From Proteiniclasticum sp. (GTDB lineage: Bacteria > Bacillota > Clostridia > Clostridiales > Clostridiaceae): a stretch of DNA of 64,000 bases. A model generated the notes under the pieces. It was given only the letters and a program-made list of their open reading frames with translations. It was not told the origin of the DNA and did not search any database. Position 1 is the first letter of the stretch. Every line of letters begins with the position of its first letter. This document shows positions 26,806 to 36,404 of the stretch, piece after piece. The translations under genes were made by a program, and so were the position numbers. Location: the NCBI RefSeq assembly GCF_003514505.1, contig NZ_DOPX01000017.1:1-64000 (forward strand), written 5' to 3'.

Positions 26806-27393
26806 CTATTCTTCTCTTTGAATCATAGAAGAAAAAGTCATGAAGATGATCTTAAGATCCAGCAGGAAATTTCGATTGCTATAATAATACACATCTAAAT
26901 CAAGTTTCTCTTCCATACTGTGGGTGTTTCTAGCTTTGATCTGTGCCCACCCTGTAAGTCCAGGAATCAGCTTATGTATTTCTTTTTCTACTCTTAGATC
27001 ATTGATAATGCCTTCGTTGGGTATCAGCGGTCTTGGACCCACAAAGGACATTTCTCCTTTTAGAATATTAAGAAGCTGCGGCAACTCATCAAGGCTAGTC
27101 TTTCTCAAGATCTTTCCTATGCTTGTCACATAATCCTCTTCATTGATCTCTCTTGCCGCAATGTTAGGTGCATTTTGCTTCATGGATCTGAATTTGTAAA
27201 TACTAAAAAGTTTACCGTCCTTTCCGATTCTTTCCTGCTTGAAAATCGCAGGGCCAGGATCCTGAATTTTGATGATACAATAAATAATACCCATCAACGG
27301 GAAAAGTAAAACAATGGATACTCCTGATACAATCAGGTCAAATACTCTCTTTATGATTTCATATAGTCGATTTTCTAAGGAATGAACGCTCAT
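26806..27393 (-). CDS. Polyprenyl-phosphate sugar-1-phosphate (priming) transferase (module 2)
   Basis: A 195-residue bacterial sugar transferase: one N-terminal helix (about residues 15-38), then I-F-K-Q-E-R-I-G-K, Y-K-F-R-S-M, L-R-K-T-S-L-D-E-L-P-Q and F-V-G-P-R-P-L-I-P, G-L-T-G-W-A-Q-I-K-A-R. It starts the module 2 lipid-linked chain and is the first gene of that operon. The ribosome binding site is weak. It resembles the module 3 enzyme (40631-41197) more than the module 1 enzyme, sharing the P-L-I-P-N-E-G segment. Confidence 0.9.
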   Translation of the reverse strand: MSVHSLENRLYEIIKRVFDLIVSGVSIVLLFPLMGIIYCIIKIQDPGPAIFKQERIGKDGKLFSIYKFRSMKQNAPNIAAREINEEDYVTSIGKILRKTSLDELPQLLNILKGEMSFVGPRPLIPNEGIINDLRVEKEIHKLIPGLTGWAQIKARNTHSMEEKLDLDVYYYSNRNFLLDLKIIFMTFSSMIQREE

Positions 27394-27587
27394 CAGTTTC
27401 TATTCTCACTTTCATAGGGATACTTCATTTTAGCGTTGTAATCTCCTGATATGGTTACAATTAAATTACCACTCACATATGAACTCGTTCTTATCAATTA
27501 TTGAAAGATGTCTGAAGTATTGTGAACAAGCGATTACATCCATTAAACAGAATACATCATCCTTAAAAAATATCAATCATAAAATAG

Positions 27588-27601
27588 TGACGTAAACGTC
27601 A
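27588..27601. promoter_or_regulatory. Palindrome TGACGT-AA-ACGTCA, candidate operator
   Basis: Perfect 6-bp inverted arms around a 2-bp centre, located about 34 bp upstream of the -35 element of the LCP gene and about 195 bp upstream of the module 2 start. Its regulator is unknown. Confidence 0.35.
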
Positions 27602-27634
27602 TCATGAATTTTATTTTTTTATGTAAGGAATACA

Positions 27635-27664
27635 TGGAAAAAATTAAGAAATTCCAACTATAAT
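27635..27664 (+). promoter_or_regulatory. Probable sigma-A promoter of the first LCP gene
   Basis: TGGAAA (-35, four of six consensus bases), an 18-bp spacer and a perfect TATAAT (-10, 27659-27664). The LCP start codon follows 30 bp later, with GAGGAG as ribosome binding site. Confidence 0.5.
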
Positions 27665-27694
27665 AATATGCAATGAATTTTGAGGAGATTTTAG

Positions 27695-28714
27695 ATGGAC
27701 ACTGAAGTTGAAGTTAATTTATCAAAAGGAAAAAACAAGAGGAAAAGACATAAGAAACTTAAAATAACAATCTTAATCTTGCTGGGATTATTGTTATCTG
27801 CTATCGGTATAGCTTATACTTTTTTTCAAAACACCTATAATAAAGTCTCTTATGTTGATATTCCAAAAGAAAACGAGGAATTGGGCATAGAAGAAGAGGA
27901 AGAAGAAATCGTTAATATCTTTAAAGAGAATAAAGCGATCATCAATATTCTCCTTATGGGAATCGATAAACGGGATCAGTATGATCCGGGCAGATCCGAT
28001 GCCATGATGATCCTATCCATAGATCCTATTAGCAACAGCATTAAACTTTCATCAATAATGCGTGACTCTCTAGTAGAGATCAAAGGGCACGGTGAAGATA
28101 AACTGAATCATGCTTATGCTTTTGGGGGCCCAGAACTTGCTCTCCATACAATAAACAAGAACTATAAGATGAACATCAAGTATTTTGCCTCTATCGATTA
28201 CAGTGGTTTGACTAATATTATTGATTCCATCGGCGGAATCTATGCACAGGTAAAAGAAGAAGAAATTGATATGATCAACAAATACACAAATGATGTAGCT
28301 TATGTTAATGGTACGGACTTCAGCATGATCACAAAACCTGGCTATCAGCTGCTGGATGGAACACAAGCTGTCGCTTATGCCCGAATTCGCAAGGTCGGAG
28401 ATGGTGATTATGAGAGAACCCAAAGACAACGAATTGTTCTTTCAGGGATCATCAGAAAACTAACTACATTGAATATTTTGGAACTTCCAGGAACAATACA
28501 AAAGCTTGCACCCAATGTTGAAACCAACATTACTTCAAGCTATATGCTCAAAGTGGGTACAAGCGTTTTAAATACTGGTATGAAGGAAATCAAGCAAGCT
28601 CGTTTTCCGTTAGATGAAGATTCTGAAGGTGAGATGATTAATGGAATCTGGTACCTCGTTTTTGATAAGTATAAGACTGTAGATGCACTTCATAATTTCA
28701 TTTTCCGTAATTAG
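27695..28714 (+). CDS. LytR-CpsA-Psr (LCP) family glycopolymer-peptidoglycan ligase
   Basis: A 339-residue membrane-anchored protein: a Lys/Arg-rich cytoplasmic tail, one helix (about residues 24-44), an acidic linker with a run of Glu, and the LCP domain. Diagnostic residues are visible in M-G-I-D-K-R (about 88-93), P-G-R-S-D-A-M, M-R-D-S, D-K-L-N-H-A-Y-A-F-G-G and A-Y-A-R-I-R-K with R-x-Q-R-Q-R near residue 245. LCP enzymes transfer undecaprenyl-linked polymers to peptidoglycan outside the membrane. Standing between modules 2 and 3, it is the natural candidate to anchor one of these polymers. It has its own promoter and terminator. Confidence 0.93.
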   Translation: MDTEVEVNLSKGKNKRKRHKKLKITILILLGLLLSAIGIAYTFFQNTYNKVSYVDIPKENEELGIEEEEEEIVNIFKENKAIINILLMGIDKRDQYDPGRSDAMMILSIDPISNSIKLSSIMRDSLVEIKGHGEDKLNHAYAFGGPELALHTINKNYKMNIKYFASIDYSGLTNIIDSIGGIYAQVKEEEIDMINKYTNDVAYVNGTDFSMITKPGYQLLDGTQAVAYARIRKVGDGDYERTQRQRIVLSGIIRKLTTLNILELPGTIQKLAPNVETNITSSYMLKVGTSVLNTGMKEIKQARFPLDEDSEGEMINGIWYLVFDKYKTVDALHNFIFRN

Positions 28715-28773
28715 AACTATTATGTAGTTAGCCGCGTTAGGTTGAATATTTGCATTTCAAAACTTATTTTGAC

Positions 28774-28822
28774 AACTATTGGCCAGAAATACTTTTAGAA
28801 ATAAACTGGCCAATAGTTTTTT
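28774..28822 (+). terminator. Intrinsic terminator of the first LCP gene
   Basis: A perfect 13-bp stem, AACTATTGGCCAG / CTGGCCAATAGTT, with a 19-nt loop and a T6 run immediately after. It lies in the convergent gap between the LCP gene and tarJ. There is no good T-run on the other strand. Confidence 0.8.
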
Positions 28823-28877
28823 CCTTTCTGGTCTTTAAAAGCCCGATTATTATAAAAAAGCATTTTATCTTATGAAT

Positions 28878-29921
28878 TTAGAATTGGAATTTCATAACAA
28901 ACTTACCTAATTTTCTATTTGTTGATTCCTTTTCGAATGTCTCATAATAATCAATAATATTTTTAATGATATCAACCTCTAAGACTAACTTGGAAATATC
29001 TGATATGAAATCAGCTTTCTTAAGAAGTTGTACTGCTACTTCAAAATCCTTAACAGAACTTCTTGTAATTCCATATAATGACAGCCCTTTTTCTAGAACT
29101 CTTCTTGTATCTATCTTAACATAATCTTCTGCAACTCCTGTTAACACTATACGCCCACCAGGTTGGATAACATTTATTATCTCTTCAATCCCTTTTTCAG
29201 AAGGAGCACCTCCAATACATTCAAATCCAACAGTGATGCTACAATCTCTTATTCTTGGATCGTCAGATAAGAAAGTTCTAACACCTTCAAATTTCGAGAG
29301 CTTTTCTTCATTATGCCCAATTACAATTATATCTCCATTATGAAACTGTTTTAATACTGCCACTAGAATATAGCCTAGGATTCCATCACCCCAAACAGCA
29401 ATGACATCATCCTCCCTAGAATCAATTCTTCGGTACGCTGCATTGGCTACAGATGTTAACTCTGCAAAAACTGCATGATTAAAACTAATTGAGTTATCAA
29501 ATTTAACAAGATTCTTAGCCGGCCATACGATGTAGTCTCTACTGAAACCATTAAAATTGCTAGACGCAAACAACGCACTTGGGCAGTAGTTTTCACCCAA
29601 ATAACTATTTTGGCAAACTTTGCATTCACTTGAATTATGAGTATCTGGAATATAATTTGGAACCAATACCACCCGATCTCCTACACTAAATCTTCCAGAC
29701 TTATCTTTTACTACTGTTCCAACAGCTTCATGAATCAAATTCATTGGATACTTCAAACCAAGTACTCTAGCGTCTCTTTTTCCTATGTAGTATCTTAAGT
29801 CAGCTTTGCAAATAGCTGCAGTATCAATCTTAACTAGAGTTCTTCCTTCGTTAAAATCAAGATCTTCAATATAAACTTCGAACCTTCTAGGTTGGACAAC
29901 TTTGAATCCCTTACTAAGCAT
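28878..29921 (-). CDS. tarJ: Ribulose-5-phosphate reductase (CDP-ribitol pathway), TarJ-like
   Basis: A 347-residue zinc-type medium-chain dehydrogenase reducing D-ribulose-5-phosphate to ribitol-5-phosphate. Visible features are the I-C-K-A-D start of the catalytic zinc site (about residues 36-41), H-E-A-V-G (about 64), a Cys cluster C-K-V-C-x6-(G-E-N-Y)-C for the structural site, and the Rossmann loop W-G-D-G-I-L-G. The gene overlaps the TarI stop codon by one base (ATAATG), giving tight coupling. It is the last gene of module 3. The TarI neighbour makes the TarJ call much stronger than homology to alcohol dehydrogenases alone. Confidence 0.88.
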   Translation of the reverse strand: MLSKGFKVVQPRRFEVYIEDLDFNEGRTLVKIDTAAICKADLRYYIGKRDARVLGLKYPMNLIHEAVGTVVKDKSGRFSVGDRVVLVPNYIPDTHNSSECKVCQNSYLGENYCPSALFASSNFNGFSRDYIVWPAKNLVKFDNSISFNHAVFAELTSVANAAYRRIDSREDDVIAVWGDGILGYILVAVLKQFHNGDIIVIGHNEEKLSKFEGVRTFLSDDPRIRDCSITVGFECIGGAPSEKGIEEIINVIQPGGRIVLTGVAEDYVKIDTRRVLEKGLSLYGITRSSVKDFEVAVQLLKKADFISDISKLVLEVDIIKNIIDYYETFEKESTNRKLGKFVMKFQF

Positions 29922-30631
29922 TATATCCTCTCCAGTTTACTCATTTTAACAATAGATTTAAGCAACAAAATATCTTCCATTGTTGTAATCTTGAAGTTCA
30001 TTTTATCTCCTTGTACCAAATGGACTTCTTTTCCATAGTTTAAAACCAGCTTACAATCATCTGTAGCAGATTTTCTTACTTCATCACTCGCATGCAGATG
30101 AGCATTCCATATTATCGAATACTGAAAACTCTGTGGTGTTTGCCCTAAATAAAGCTCATTTCTACTTGGTATTGAGTTTATCCTTTTTCCATCATTACTA
30201 TTTATTATTGTATCTGCTGAAGGAATTACGGTATCAACACATCCATACTTTATTGCAGTATTGATATTATCACTTATGATTCTATGATTTACTAACGGTC
30301 TTGCAGCATCATGAATTACAACTATATCATTATCATCTACATCATCTTTGATTGCACTTAACCCATTCAGGACAGATTCTTGCCTTGACTGGCCCCCTTC
30401 AACGATCCACCTAACTTTATTAATTTCAAATTTACGAACCCAGATTTTAATATCTTCATGCCACTCTTTAAGTCCAACTATACAGATTGCATCGATATTC
30501 TCATGTACATCAAACATCTCTAATGTATGTACCATGATTGGCTTACCATAAATATCAATAAACTGCTTAGGTTGATCCACAATGCCCATACGAGTACCTT
30601 TTCCACCTGCAAGTATAATTGCTATATTCAT
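29921..30631 (-). CDS. tarI: Ribitol-5-phosphate cytidylyltransferase, TarI-like
   Basis: A 236-residue IspD/TarI-fold enzyme making CDP-ribitol from CTP and ribitol-5-phosphate. L-A-G-G-K-G-T-R-M-G with P-K-Q-F (residues 7-25) binds CTP; H-D-A-A-R-P-L-V and L-G-Q-T-P-Q-S-F are family hallmarks. IspD has the same fold, but the adjacent ribulose-phosphate reductase and LicD gene favour TarI. The start has AAAGGAG upstream. CDP-ribitol is used for wall teichoic acid or for ribitol-phosphate-containing capsules. Confidence 0.9.
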   Translation of the reverse strand: MNIAIILAGGKGTRMGIVDQPKQFIDIYGKPIMVHTLEMFDVHENIDAICIVGLKEWHEDIKIWVRKFEINKVRWIVEGGQSRQESVLNGLSAIKDDVDDNDIVVIHDAARPLVNHRIISDNINTAIKYGCVDTVIPSADTIINSNDGKRINSIPSRNELYLGQTPQSFQYSIIWNAHLHASDEVRKSATDDCKLVLNYGKEVHLVQGDKMNFKITTMEDILLLKSIVKMSKLERI

Positions 30632-30693
30632 ATTATTTACTCCTTTACACTATCATTTGATGTACATCTAGTCGATTAGTTAACTCATAATGA

Positions 30694-31644
30694 TTAATAA
30701 AACTTATTTATTAGCTTGAACTTAATACTCTTTGTAAGTTTTTGTCTGAAATAAACATTTTTCAGACTCATCTTAACAATATTAGACATAGCTTTTATAT
30801 ACTTCTTCCCGCTAAATAAATGTGTAATTTTCATGATTTCTATTTCAGCATTTTTATATTTTTCTTTATTGTTTTCAATCGATTCTTTCTCATTCGCCTT
30901 CAAAATTCGATTTAATTCCGCAATATCATTAAGTCGATTCTTTTTATAAAGTTGGAGTATTTCTACCATGTTCAAATACTGAGTCAATGCATAACTTCTC
31001 GATATACTATTACTCCTTACACGATATTTTAATAAAACACTATCAATTTTACCAATCTTATACCCTTTACTTAAAGCTCTTAATGAAAAGTCGTAATCCT
31101 CACAGTAATGAACTTGTCTATATCCATTAAGTTCATTATATACGTCAGATTTCATAAACCATGTAGGATGGAATGAACAGTTCGTTGTTTCCAATAGTCT
31201 CTTACATTTTTTGAAATTATATTCCCCATTTCCTAAAATATATAAACTATGGCTAGTTTCATCAATGCACTCTACTCCTGAAAAAACAAAATCAATATTA
31301 TTAGATTCTAAATACTGCATTTGCTTTTCAAACCTATCTAGTTCTGAGACATCATCTGCATCCATACGAGCAATATACTCACCATCACATTTTGTAAGCC
31401 CAAAATTCAAGCTATTTACTAAGCCCATATTTTTAGGATTGATATATAGCTTGATTCTATGATCCATATTGGCATACTCTTCTAAAGTTTGCTTTAATAC
31501 TGTATTCTCAGGATTGTCAAGGATTACTATAAATTCAATATTTTCATAAGTCTGATTCAATATTGAATCTACAGATTCTTTGAGCCATTCAAGCTTTTCA
31601 TTATATACACTCATAATAACAGAAACTAGTCTTTTATTTTTCAT
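30694..31644 (-). CDS. Glycosyltransferase family 2 (GT-A fold)
   Basis: A 316-residue GT2 enzyme. S-V-I-M-S-V-Y-N-E opens the fold, M-D-A-D-D-V-S (about residues 93-99) is the metal-binding DXD equivalent, and H-Y-C-E-D-Y-D-F (about 173-180) is the typical E-D-x-D acceptor-side motif. The C-terminal third is Lys/Asn-rich and lacks clear membrane helices. It lies between licD and tarI in module 3 and presumably adds one sugar of the repeat. Ribosome binding site GGGAG. Confidence 0.88.
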   Translation of the reverse strand: MKNKRLVSVIMSVYNEKLEWLKESVDSILNQTYENIEFIVILDNPENTVLKQTLEEYANMDHRIKLYINPKNMGLVNSLNFGLTKCDGEYIARMDADDVSELDRFEKQMQYLESNNIDFVFSGVECIDETSHSLYILGNGEYNFKKCKRLLETTNCSFHPTWFMKSDVYNELNGYRQVHYCEDYDFSLRALSKGYKIGKIDSVLLKYRVRSNSISRSYALTQYLNMVEILQLYKKNRLNDIAELNRILKANEKESIENNKEKYKNAEIEIMKITHLFSGKKYIKAMSNIVKMSLKNVYFRQKLTKSIKFKLINKFY

Positions 31645-31703
31645 AATTGCTCCCTACTAATCAGCTAGTATTTATAGGTTAAAGTCCATCCTATTAGCTT
31701 CAC

Positions 31704-32540
31704 TCAATTACTATTACTGATTTTATTATATTCTTTATATGAAGTCTCTAAATCAAAATATAGATAATTGTGATGTGATTGTTGTTTTTCCAGAGGAGGT
31801 AGTTTCATATAGTCTCCATAAATTGATGTTAAGTACTCATCTGCATTCTCTGGTCCAAAAAATTCTCGATCTCTAAATTTAAATAATCTGGGTTTCCCAA
31901 ATAGTTTTGTTCTCACGATTTCTCGATTTCCCCATGCACCTAAAAAATTAGCCGAATAGTATTCAGGATTAGAATTCTCAGATTTTAAAATGCAACCGGT
32001 CATTCTAAGTACTCTTTCAACGCCAATTTTCTTAATTATCATGATTATAAACTTCTTCAAAAAAGTATACTCATCAACTGAGGTAATTTGTGTGGTTTGA
32101 AGAACCTTTTTTAAAGTGGATACTGCTCTCATCTTCATTTCACTTGACAATTTAGATCTTCCTGCAAAATCTACTGGGAAAATATCAATGAAAAGCCCTA
32201 AAACTATACCTTTCCCATAATCTTCTACAACAGTAGTATCACTGCTAATTAACTTTGTATATCCATATGGATAATCTGAATCCTTACCTGGAATCCTTAG
32301 CTCTAGATTCTTCGGCCATACTGCTTCTGGTAAAGAAATCAGCTTTTCGTAATCTGCTCTCAGAAGTCCGATATCAATATCATCGTCCCAAGGAATAAAT
32401 CCTTCATGTCGTACAGCTCCTAATAGTGTACCACCTAACATATAATATCTAATGTTATTTTCGACACATATATCGTGAAATGATATCATCATTTCAAATA
32501 ATCTGTCCTGAACTTCATCTAAGTTTACTTTGTTTTGCAT
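31704..32540 (-). CDS. LicD-family phosphotransferase
   Basis: A 278-residue LicD protein. The nucleotidyltransferase-like core is clear: Y-Y-M-L-G-G-T-L-L-G-A-V-R-H (about residues 31-44), then W-D-D-D-I-D-I-G (about 51-58) with the metal-binding Asp residues, and D-I-F-P-V-D in the middle. LicD enzymes transfer phosphocholine or, in the wider fukutin-like family, ribitol phosphate to glycans. With tarI and tarJ in the same operon and no choline genes (licABC) visible, transfer of ribitol-5-phosphate from CDP-ribitol to the capsule repeat is the best inference. Confidence 0.88.
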   Translation of the reverse strand: MQNKVNLDEVQDRLFEMMISFHDICVENNIRYYMLGGTLLGAVRHEGFIPWDDDIDIGLLRADYEKLISLPEAVWPKNLELRIPGKDSDYPYGYTKLISSDTTVVEDYGKGIVLGLFIDIFPVDFAGRSKLSSEMKMRAVSTLKKVLQTTQITSVDEYTFLKKFIIMIIKKIGVERVLRMTGCILKSENSNPEYYSANFLGAWGNREIVRTKLFGKPRLFKFRDREFFGPENADEYLTSIYGDYMKLPPLEKQQSHHNYLYFDLETSYKEYNKISNSN

Positions 32541-32589
32541 TAAACATTCTCCTATTACCTAAATACTTTATTCATGTTCACACCACTAT

Positions 32590-33984
32590 TTATTTTCTTA
32601 TACTTTTATAAACATCAATAATCTTTATTCTATACTCATATAACATTAAAACAACACATAAAATCATTATTATTATATTTATTAGAAGATTTTCATAATA
32701 AAAGCAAAACAAAGAAATAACTAATAAGAAAATTTGCGGAATCAACTTTGACCACTCAATTATTAATCTAATTTCTCTTTTTATTAAGATTATTCTAATT
32801 GCACAATTCACAAGATAACCAAACAACAATGCGTACGCTGCTACAATAACACCATAAACATTAATGAATATTGATATGAAAAAAATATTTACAACTCCTG
32901 CTATTGCTGTGGAATAAAATATTGTATCTGTTCGCTTATATGCAGTAAGTATATTCGCAAGAAAAGTTGACACAATTCCTAATGAGGTCGCTAGAATAAA
33001 TATTGGAATTATTGGTTTCGATTCAGAATAGCTATTATCAACAAATACAGGAAAAATTACATATATTGCTGGCACTAGTATCACAGTTGCCTGTAGCAAT
33101 AATTTTAGGAATGTATTTGTAGCATTTGAATAAAATCTCGATGTTTCCTTGTCATTTCCAGTTTTTGAAAAAGCCATTTCTTGCCACGCCATTGTGAATG
33201 ATGTCGCAATTAAGTTAATCATGACACCGAATCTGGTTGCTATTGCATAAATACCATTTTGCTCTGCACCTAAATTATTTGTAATTGCAATTCTGCTATA
33301 ACTGTTAAGAAGCCAATAAGATGCTGAATTTATTGATAAAGGTAATGAGAATTTAAAAAGACTCTTAATTAAATAATAATCTATTTTACTTTCGAAAATT
33401 TTCCTTGTTGATTTTAAAGAAGATTCCAATATAATTACTTGTACTAACACACCTGCGACATATGATATGTAAAGAGAACTATAATTATAATTTAGCCAAA
33501 CTAAAAGAATCACATTGAAAAAGGAGTTCACAAACGTCCCTACTATACCTGATATAGCAAACTTCTTATTTAATCCAAATCCGCGTGCCAAATATCCATA
33601 AAGATTCTGAATTGAGATTGATATCCCATAAATATATACCCAAAATGGATAATCCAGTCTGACAATATTACTAAAAATAAATACGAACACAGAATATACA
33701 ATTATTGAAGACCCAAATATAATAAACGAACTCTTTACAACTACATATTTTTCTTTTGGATTGATATAGTCAAATATATACCTCATCATTCCACTCCAAA
33801 TATCCAAAAAAATAATTGAAGAGAATAAAGTTGCATAGGTTATTGAAACATCATATAACCCATAATTAGCTGGACTGATGTATGAGGTATAAATACGGAT
33901 CATGAAAAAAGCTACAAGCTTTGATGACACGCTCCCTAATAAGTATGTGATCGTATTCTTAGCAATTTTATTTAATTCTTTCAT
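32590..33984 (-). CDS. Wzx-type flippase (module 3)
   Basis: A 464-residue MOP-superfamily membrane protein with about 12-14 helices. N-terminal features (Y-L-L-G-S-V-S-S-K-L, then I-S-P-A-N-Y-G-L-Y-D) are typical of capsule repeat-unit transporters. It is immediately preceded in the operon by the Wzy-like gene. The start codon has only a weak ribosome binding site. Strongly AT-rich, as expected for serotype-specific genes. Confidence 0.86.
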   Translation of the reverse strand: MKELNKIAKNTITYLLGSVSSKLVAFFMIRIYTSYISPANYGLYDVSITYATLFSSIIFLDIWSGMMRYIFDYINPKEKYVVVKSSFIIFGSSIIVYSVFVFIFSNIVRLDYPFWVYIYGISISIQNLYGYLARGFGLNKKFAISGIVGTFVNSFFNVILLVWLNYNYSSLYISYVAGVLVQVIILESSLKSTRKIFESKIDYYLIKSLFKFSLPLSINSASYWLLNSYSRIAITNNLGAEQNGIYAIATRFGVMINLIATSFTMAWQEMAFSKTGNDKETSRFYSNATNTFLKLLLQATVILVPAIYVIFPVFVDNSYSESKPIIPIFILATSLGIVSTFLANILTAYKRTDTIFYSTAIAGVVNIFFISIFINVYGVIVAAYALLFGYLVNCAIRIILIKREIRLIIEWSKLIPQIFLLVISLFCFYYENLLINIIIMILCVVLMLYEYRIKIIDVYKSIRK

Positions 33985-34055
33985 ATATTCACTCTAACCT
34001 AAAAATTTATAATTTTGTGCTATATATAGCATGATAAAGAACTATTAAAGAGTTC

Positions 34056-35351
34056 TTATCTAGAGATTTTCTCCAGTTTGATTTCTATTGGTTCAAGTAT
34101 CCGAGTTGTAAAAAGCAACATAAAAAAAACATTCATAGCCGATTGAACTTCATATAACACAAACTTCTGTGTTGTCATGAAAAATGCGTAGAATAAAAAC
34201 AATAACATACTTAGTGAAAGCACATTGTGATGTTTATTAAAATACTTTTCAACAAAGATGGATATCATCACTAGAAAAATCGCACCGATGATAATTCCTA
34301 TAACACTATTAGTGTCTCTCCAGAAAATGTATAACGCGGTAGGATGGGAGTTAAAATTATAGTTCTCACTAATCGGCAAAAAGTACGTAGTAATCAACTT
34401 TGTAATATACTCAGAATCATATAATGGAACTCTTATAGTATGTCTAATAATATAGATTAAAGGTGTCAGAACAATGCCAAATACACCTCTACCTAATAAC
34501 AACTCAGAATTTGATGCTGAGTATTCATTACTTTTCAAAATAGCATCAAAATAAGATATACCACCATAATTATACACTACAAAGTTTTCAATAACTCCTA
34601 GTCCGCTTAATGCTCTTTTGCTGGTTGTAATAACTAAGTATAAGACTGCTACCCCAAGTATAGTTAGATGAATAAAATTCAGTTTTATTTTTTTTATTGG
34701 CTCAAAATATATTTGATTTATTAATAGCATCAAAACAAATAATAATATTGCCACAACTATTAACATTTTCCCACCTAACGTGAATGTATATAAACCTACA
34801 TTAACCAACACTAACACGCTTAATTTCATGCTAAAGTTCCCCGTAATAATCTGTATAACTACGATTATAAGTGAAACAAATACTATTGGTGCTACTATCC
34901 ATACCATTATTCTCGCTTCAAACAATGAGGTAAACTCTTCACTAGCTACAAATGCGAATTTTCTAAGGTAAGCAAAGCCATGGACACTAATGATTCTAAT
35001 CGCTTTCACAAAAAATGGCAGCATAAAAAGAATAACCAAAAGATTTGCTAAAAATAGTATTCTTTTGGGAAAGTACAGAGATAGGGTCTTAATGTTCTTT
35101 CTTTTTTCAACTTTCTCCGAAAAAAGTAAATACCCAATATTAAAGATGATCAACGTTATAAAGATATACCCGTGAATTTTATATTCAGCACGATACATAC
35201 CGGCGAAATTAGTTAGATTCAGTATCCCTCCAATTGTCCAAGTATATGTAAAGAGAGTGTTTAACCTAATGTAATTATCCAGTTTTAGTTTTGTAAAAAT
35301 AGTTGCCGCTATGGATACTAAAATATACAAAAAAATCAATAATTCTATCAT
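34056..35351 (-). CDS. Oligosaccharide repeat-unit polymerase, Wzy-like (module 3)
   Basis: A 431-residue protein with about 11-12 hydrophobic helices and one larger loop (about residues 270-350) containing G-R-G-V-F-G and an H-P-T-A-L-Y segment (about 348), a layout seen in O-antigen and capsule polymerases. Its start codon overlaps the stop of the preceding GT2 gene by 4 bp (ATGA) behind an AGGAGGAGG ribosome binding site. Function rests on topology, the loop motifs and the adjacent Wzx gene. Confidence 0.72.
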   Translation of the reverse strand: MIELLIFLYILVSIAATIFTKLKLDNYIRLNTLFTYTWTIGGILNLTNFAGMYRAEYKIHGYIFITLIIFNIGYLLFSEKVEKRKNIKTLSLYFPKRILFLANLLVILFMLPFFVKAIRIISVHGFAYLRKFAFVASEEFTSLFEARIMVWIVAPIVFVSLIIVVIQIITGNFSMKLSVLVLVNVGLYTFTLGGKMLIVVAILLFVLMLLINQIYFEPIKKIKLNFIHLTILGVAVLYLVITTSKRALSGLGVIENFVVYNYGGISYFDAILKSNEYSASNSELLLGRGVFGIVLTPLIYIIRHTIRVPLYDSEYITKLITTYFLPISENYNFNSHPTALYIFWRDTNSVIGIIIGAIFLVMISIFVEKYFNKHHNVLSLSMLLFLFYAFFMTTQKFVLYEVQSAMNVFFMLLFTTRILEPIEIKLEKISR

Positions 35352-36340
35352 TTCCTCCTCCTCTCAATAAATCTAAAGATATCAAATAGCAATCTAGGAG
35401 AAACTCTTAGAATTAAAGTAAGAATCTTTCTGGAAATCTGAAGTCTAGATTTAAGCAAAACCCAAAAATTATCATTTAATTTCTTTTGTAACAATTTAAA
35501 AACTTTTTTGTCATCTAGAGAGTTGTCAATTCCATATTTACAGGCTTTATAAAGCATCGACATATAATTTCTAGCTAATTTTTCTTCAGCTAATCTTACT
35601 AAAGCTAGATTATTAAGTTCTTTACTCTCCGCAATCAATTGTAGTCCAATTTTCTCCATATCAAAGTCTTTACTACTAAACTTATTTCGCGTAATACTAG
35701 TATTTTCCTGGAAATAATAGTAACATACTTTATCACTATATATGTATTTTTTTGCTTTCTTGATCAACTTAAAGTTTGTCACTACATCTTCATAGTATTG
35801 CCCAATAGGAAAGCAGATATCATTAAACAAATCTTTTTTGTACAATTTAGTACATACTGAATAATCATTAACAGAATTACTTATTCCCATTTGCATATAA
35901 AACTTCAATGCATCTTCATTTTCCAAAACTTCAATTTTAGCGTTACTTGTAGGTCTTTGATCCATTATTTCATCTTTTTTGATTAGGTACCTAGTGGACA
36001 CTATCTCGGCATCATATGTCAACATCAACTTCATCATGTACTCATAAGTATCTTTAGCAATCCAATCGTCACTATCTATAAAGGAAATGTAAGGGCTGTT
36101 CGCATGATTCAGCCCTAAATTCCTAGCTGAACTTAATCCGCCGTTATTTTTATGAAATACCCTGACATTGTTATACTGCGAAGCGTATTCATTACACAAT
36201 TCGCCACTTCCATCTGTCGATCCATCATTTATCAATATAACTTCTAAGTCTTTAAAGCTTTGATTTAGTATTGAATTCATACATCTCCCTAAATACTTTT
36301 CTACGTTATATACGGGCACAATCACTGTAATTATCGGCAT
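35348..36340 (-). CDS. Glycosyltransferase family 2 (GT-A fold)
   Basis: A 330-residue GT2 enzyme. T-V-I-V-P-V-Y-N-V-E-K-Y and L-I-N-D-G-S-T-D-G-S bind the donor nucleotide, and F-I-D-S-D-D-W (about residues 90-96) is the DXD-like metal site. The layout resembles the plus-strand GT2 at 17971-18972 (G-G-L-S-S-A-R-N-L-G here, G-Q-A-A-A-R-N-L-G there). It is in the middle of module 3 and overlaps the polymerase gene by 4 bp. Sugar specificity is unknown. Confidence 0.88.
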   Translation of the reverse strand: MPIITVIVPVYNVEKYLGRCMNSILNQSFKDLEVILINDGSTDGSGELCNEYASQYNNVRVFHKNNGGLSSARNLGLNHANSPYISFIDSDDWIAKDTYEYMMKLMLTYDAEIVSTRYLIKKDEIMDQRPTSNAKIEVLENEDALKFYMQMGISNSVNDYSVCTKLYKKDLFNDICFPIGQYYEDVVTNFKLIKKAKKYIYSDKVCYYYFQENTSITRNKFSSKDFDMEKIGLQLIAESKELNNLALVRLAEEKLARNYMSMLYKACKYGIDNSLDDKKVFKLLQKKLNDNFWVLLKSRLQISRKILTLILRVSPRLLFDIFRFIERRRK

Positions 36341-36404
36341 ATCATTCTCCTATAAATAAACTAAATCATCGCAAAAATTGAATGGCATTTTTTAGTTCTC
36401 TCAT

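Larger units (their letters stand above)
27394..27694. other. Divergent intergenic region between module 2 and the first LCP gene
   Basis: About 300 bp without a credible gene. It contains the rightward promoter of the LCP gene (27635-27664) and a 14-bp palindrome (27588-27601). No convincing leftward promoter for module 2 was identified. The region is AT-rich. Confidence 0.6.

Noticed and set aside
29921..30631. IspD (MEP isoprenoid pathway) as the identity of the cytidylyltransferase
   Set aside because: The fold and motifs are shared, but coupling to a ribulose-phosphate reductase and the LicD gene favours TarI; no other MEP-pathway gene is nearby.
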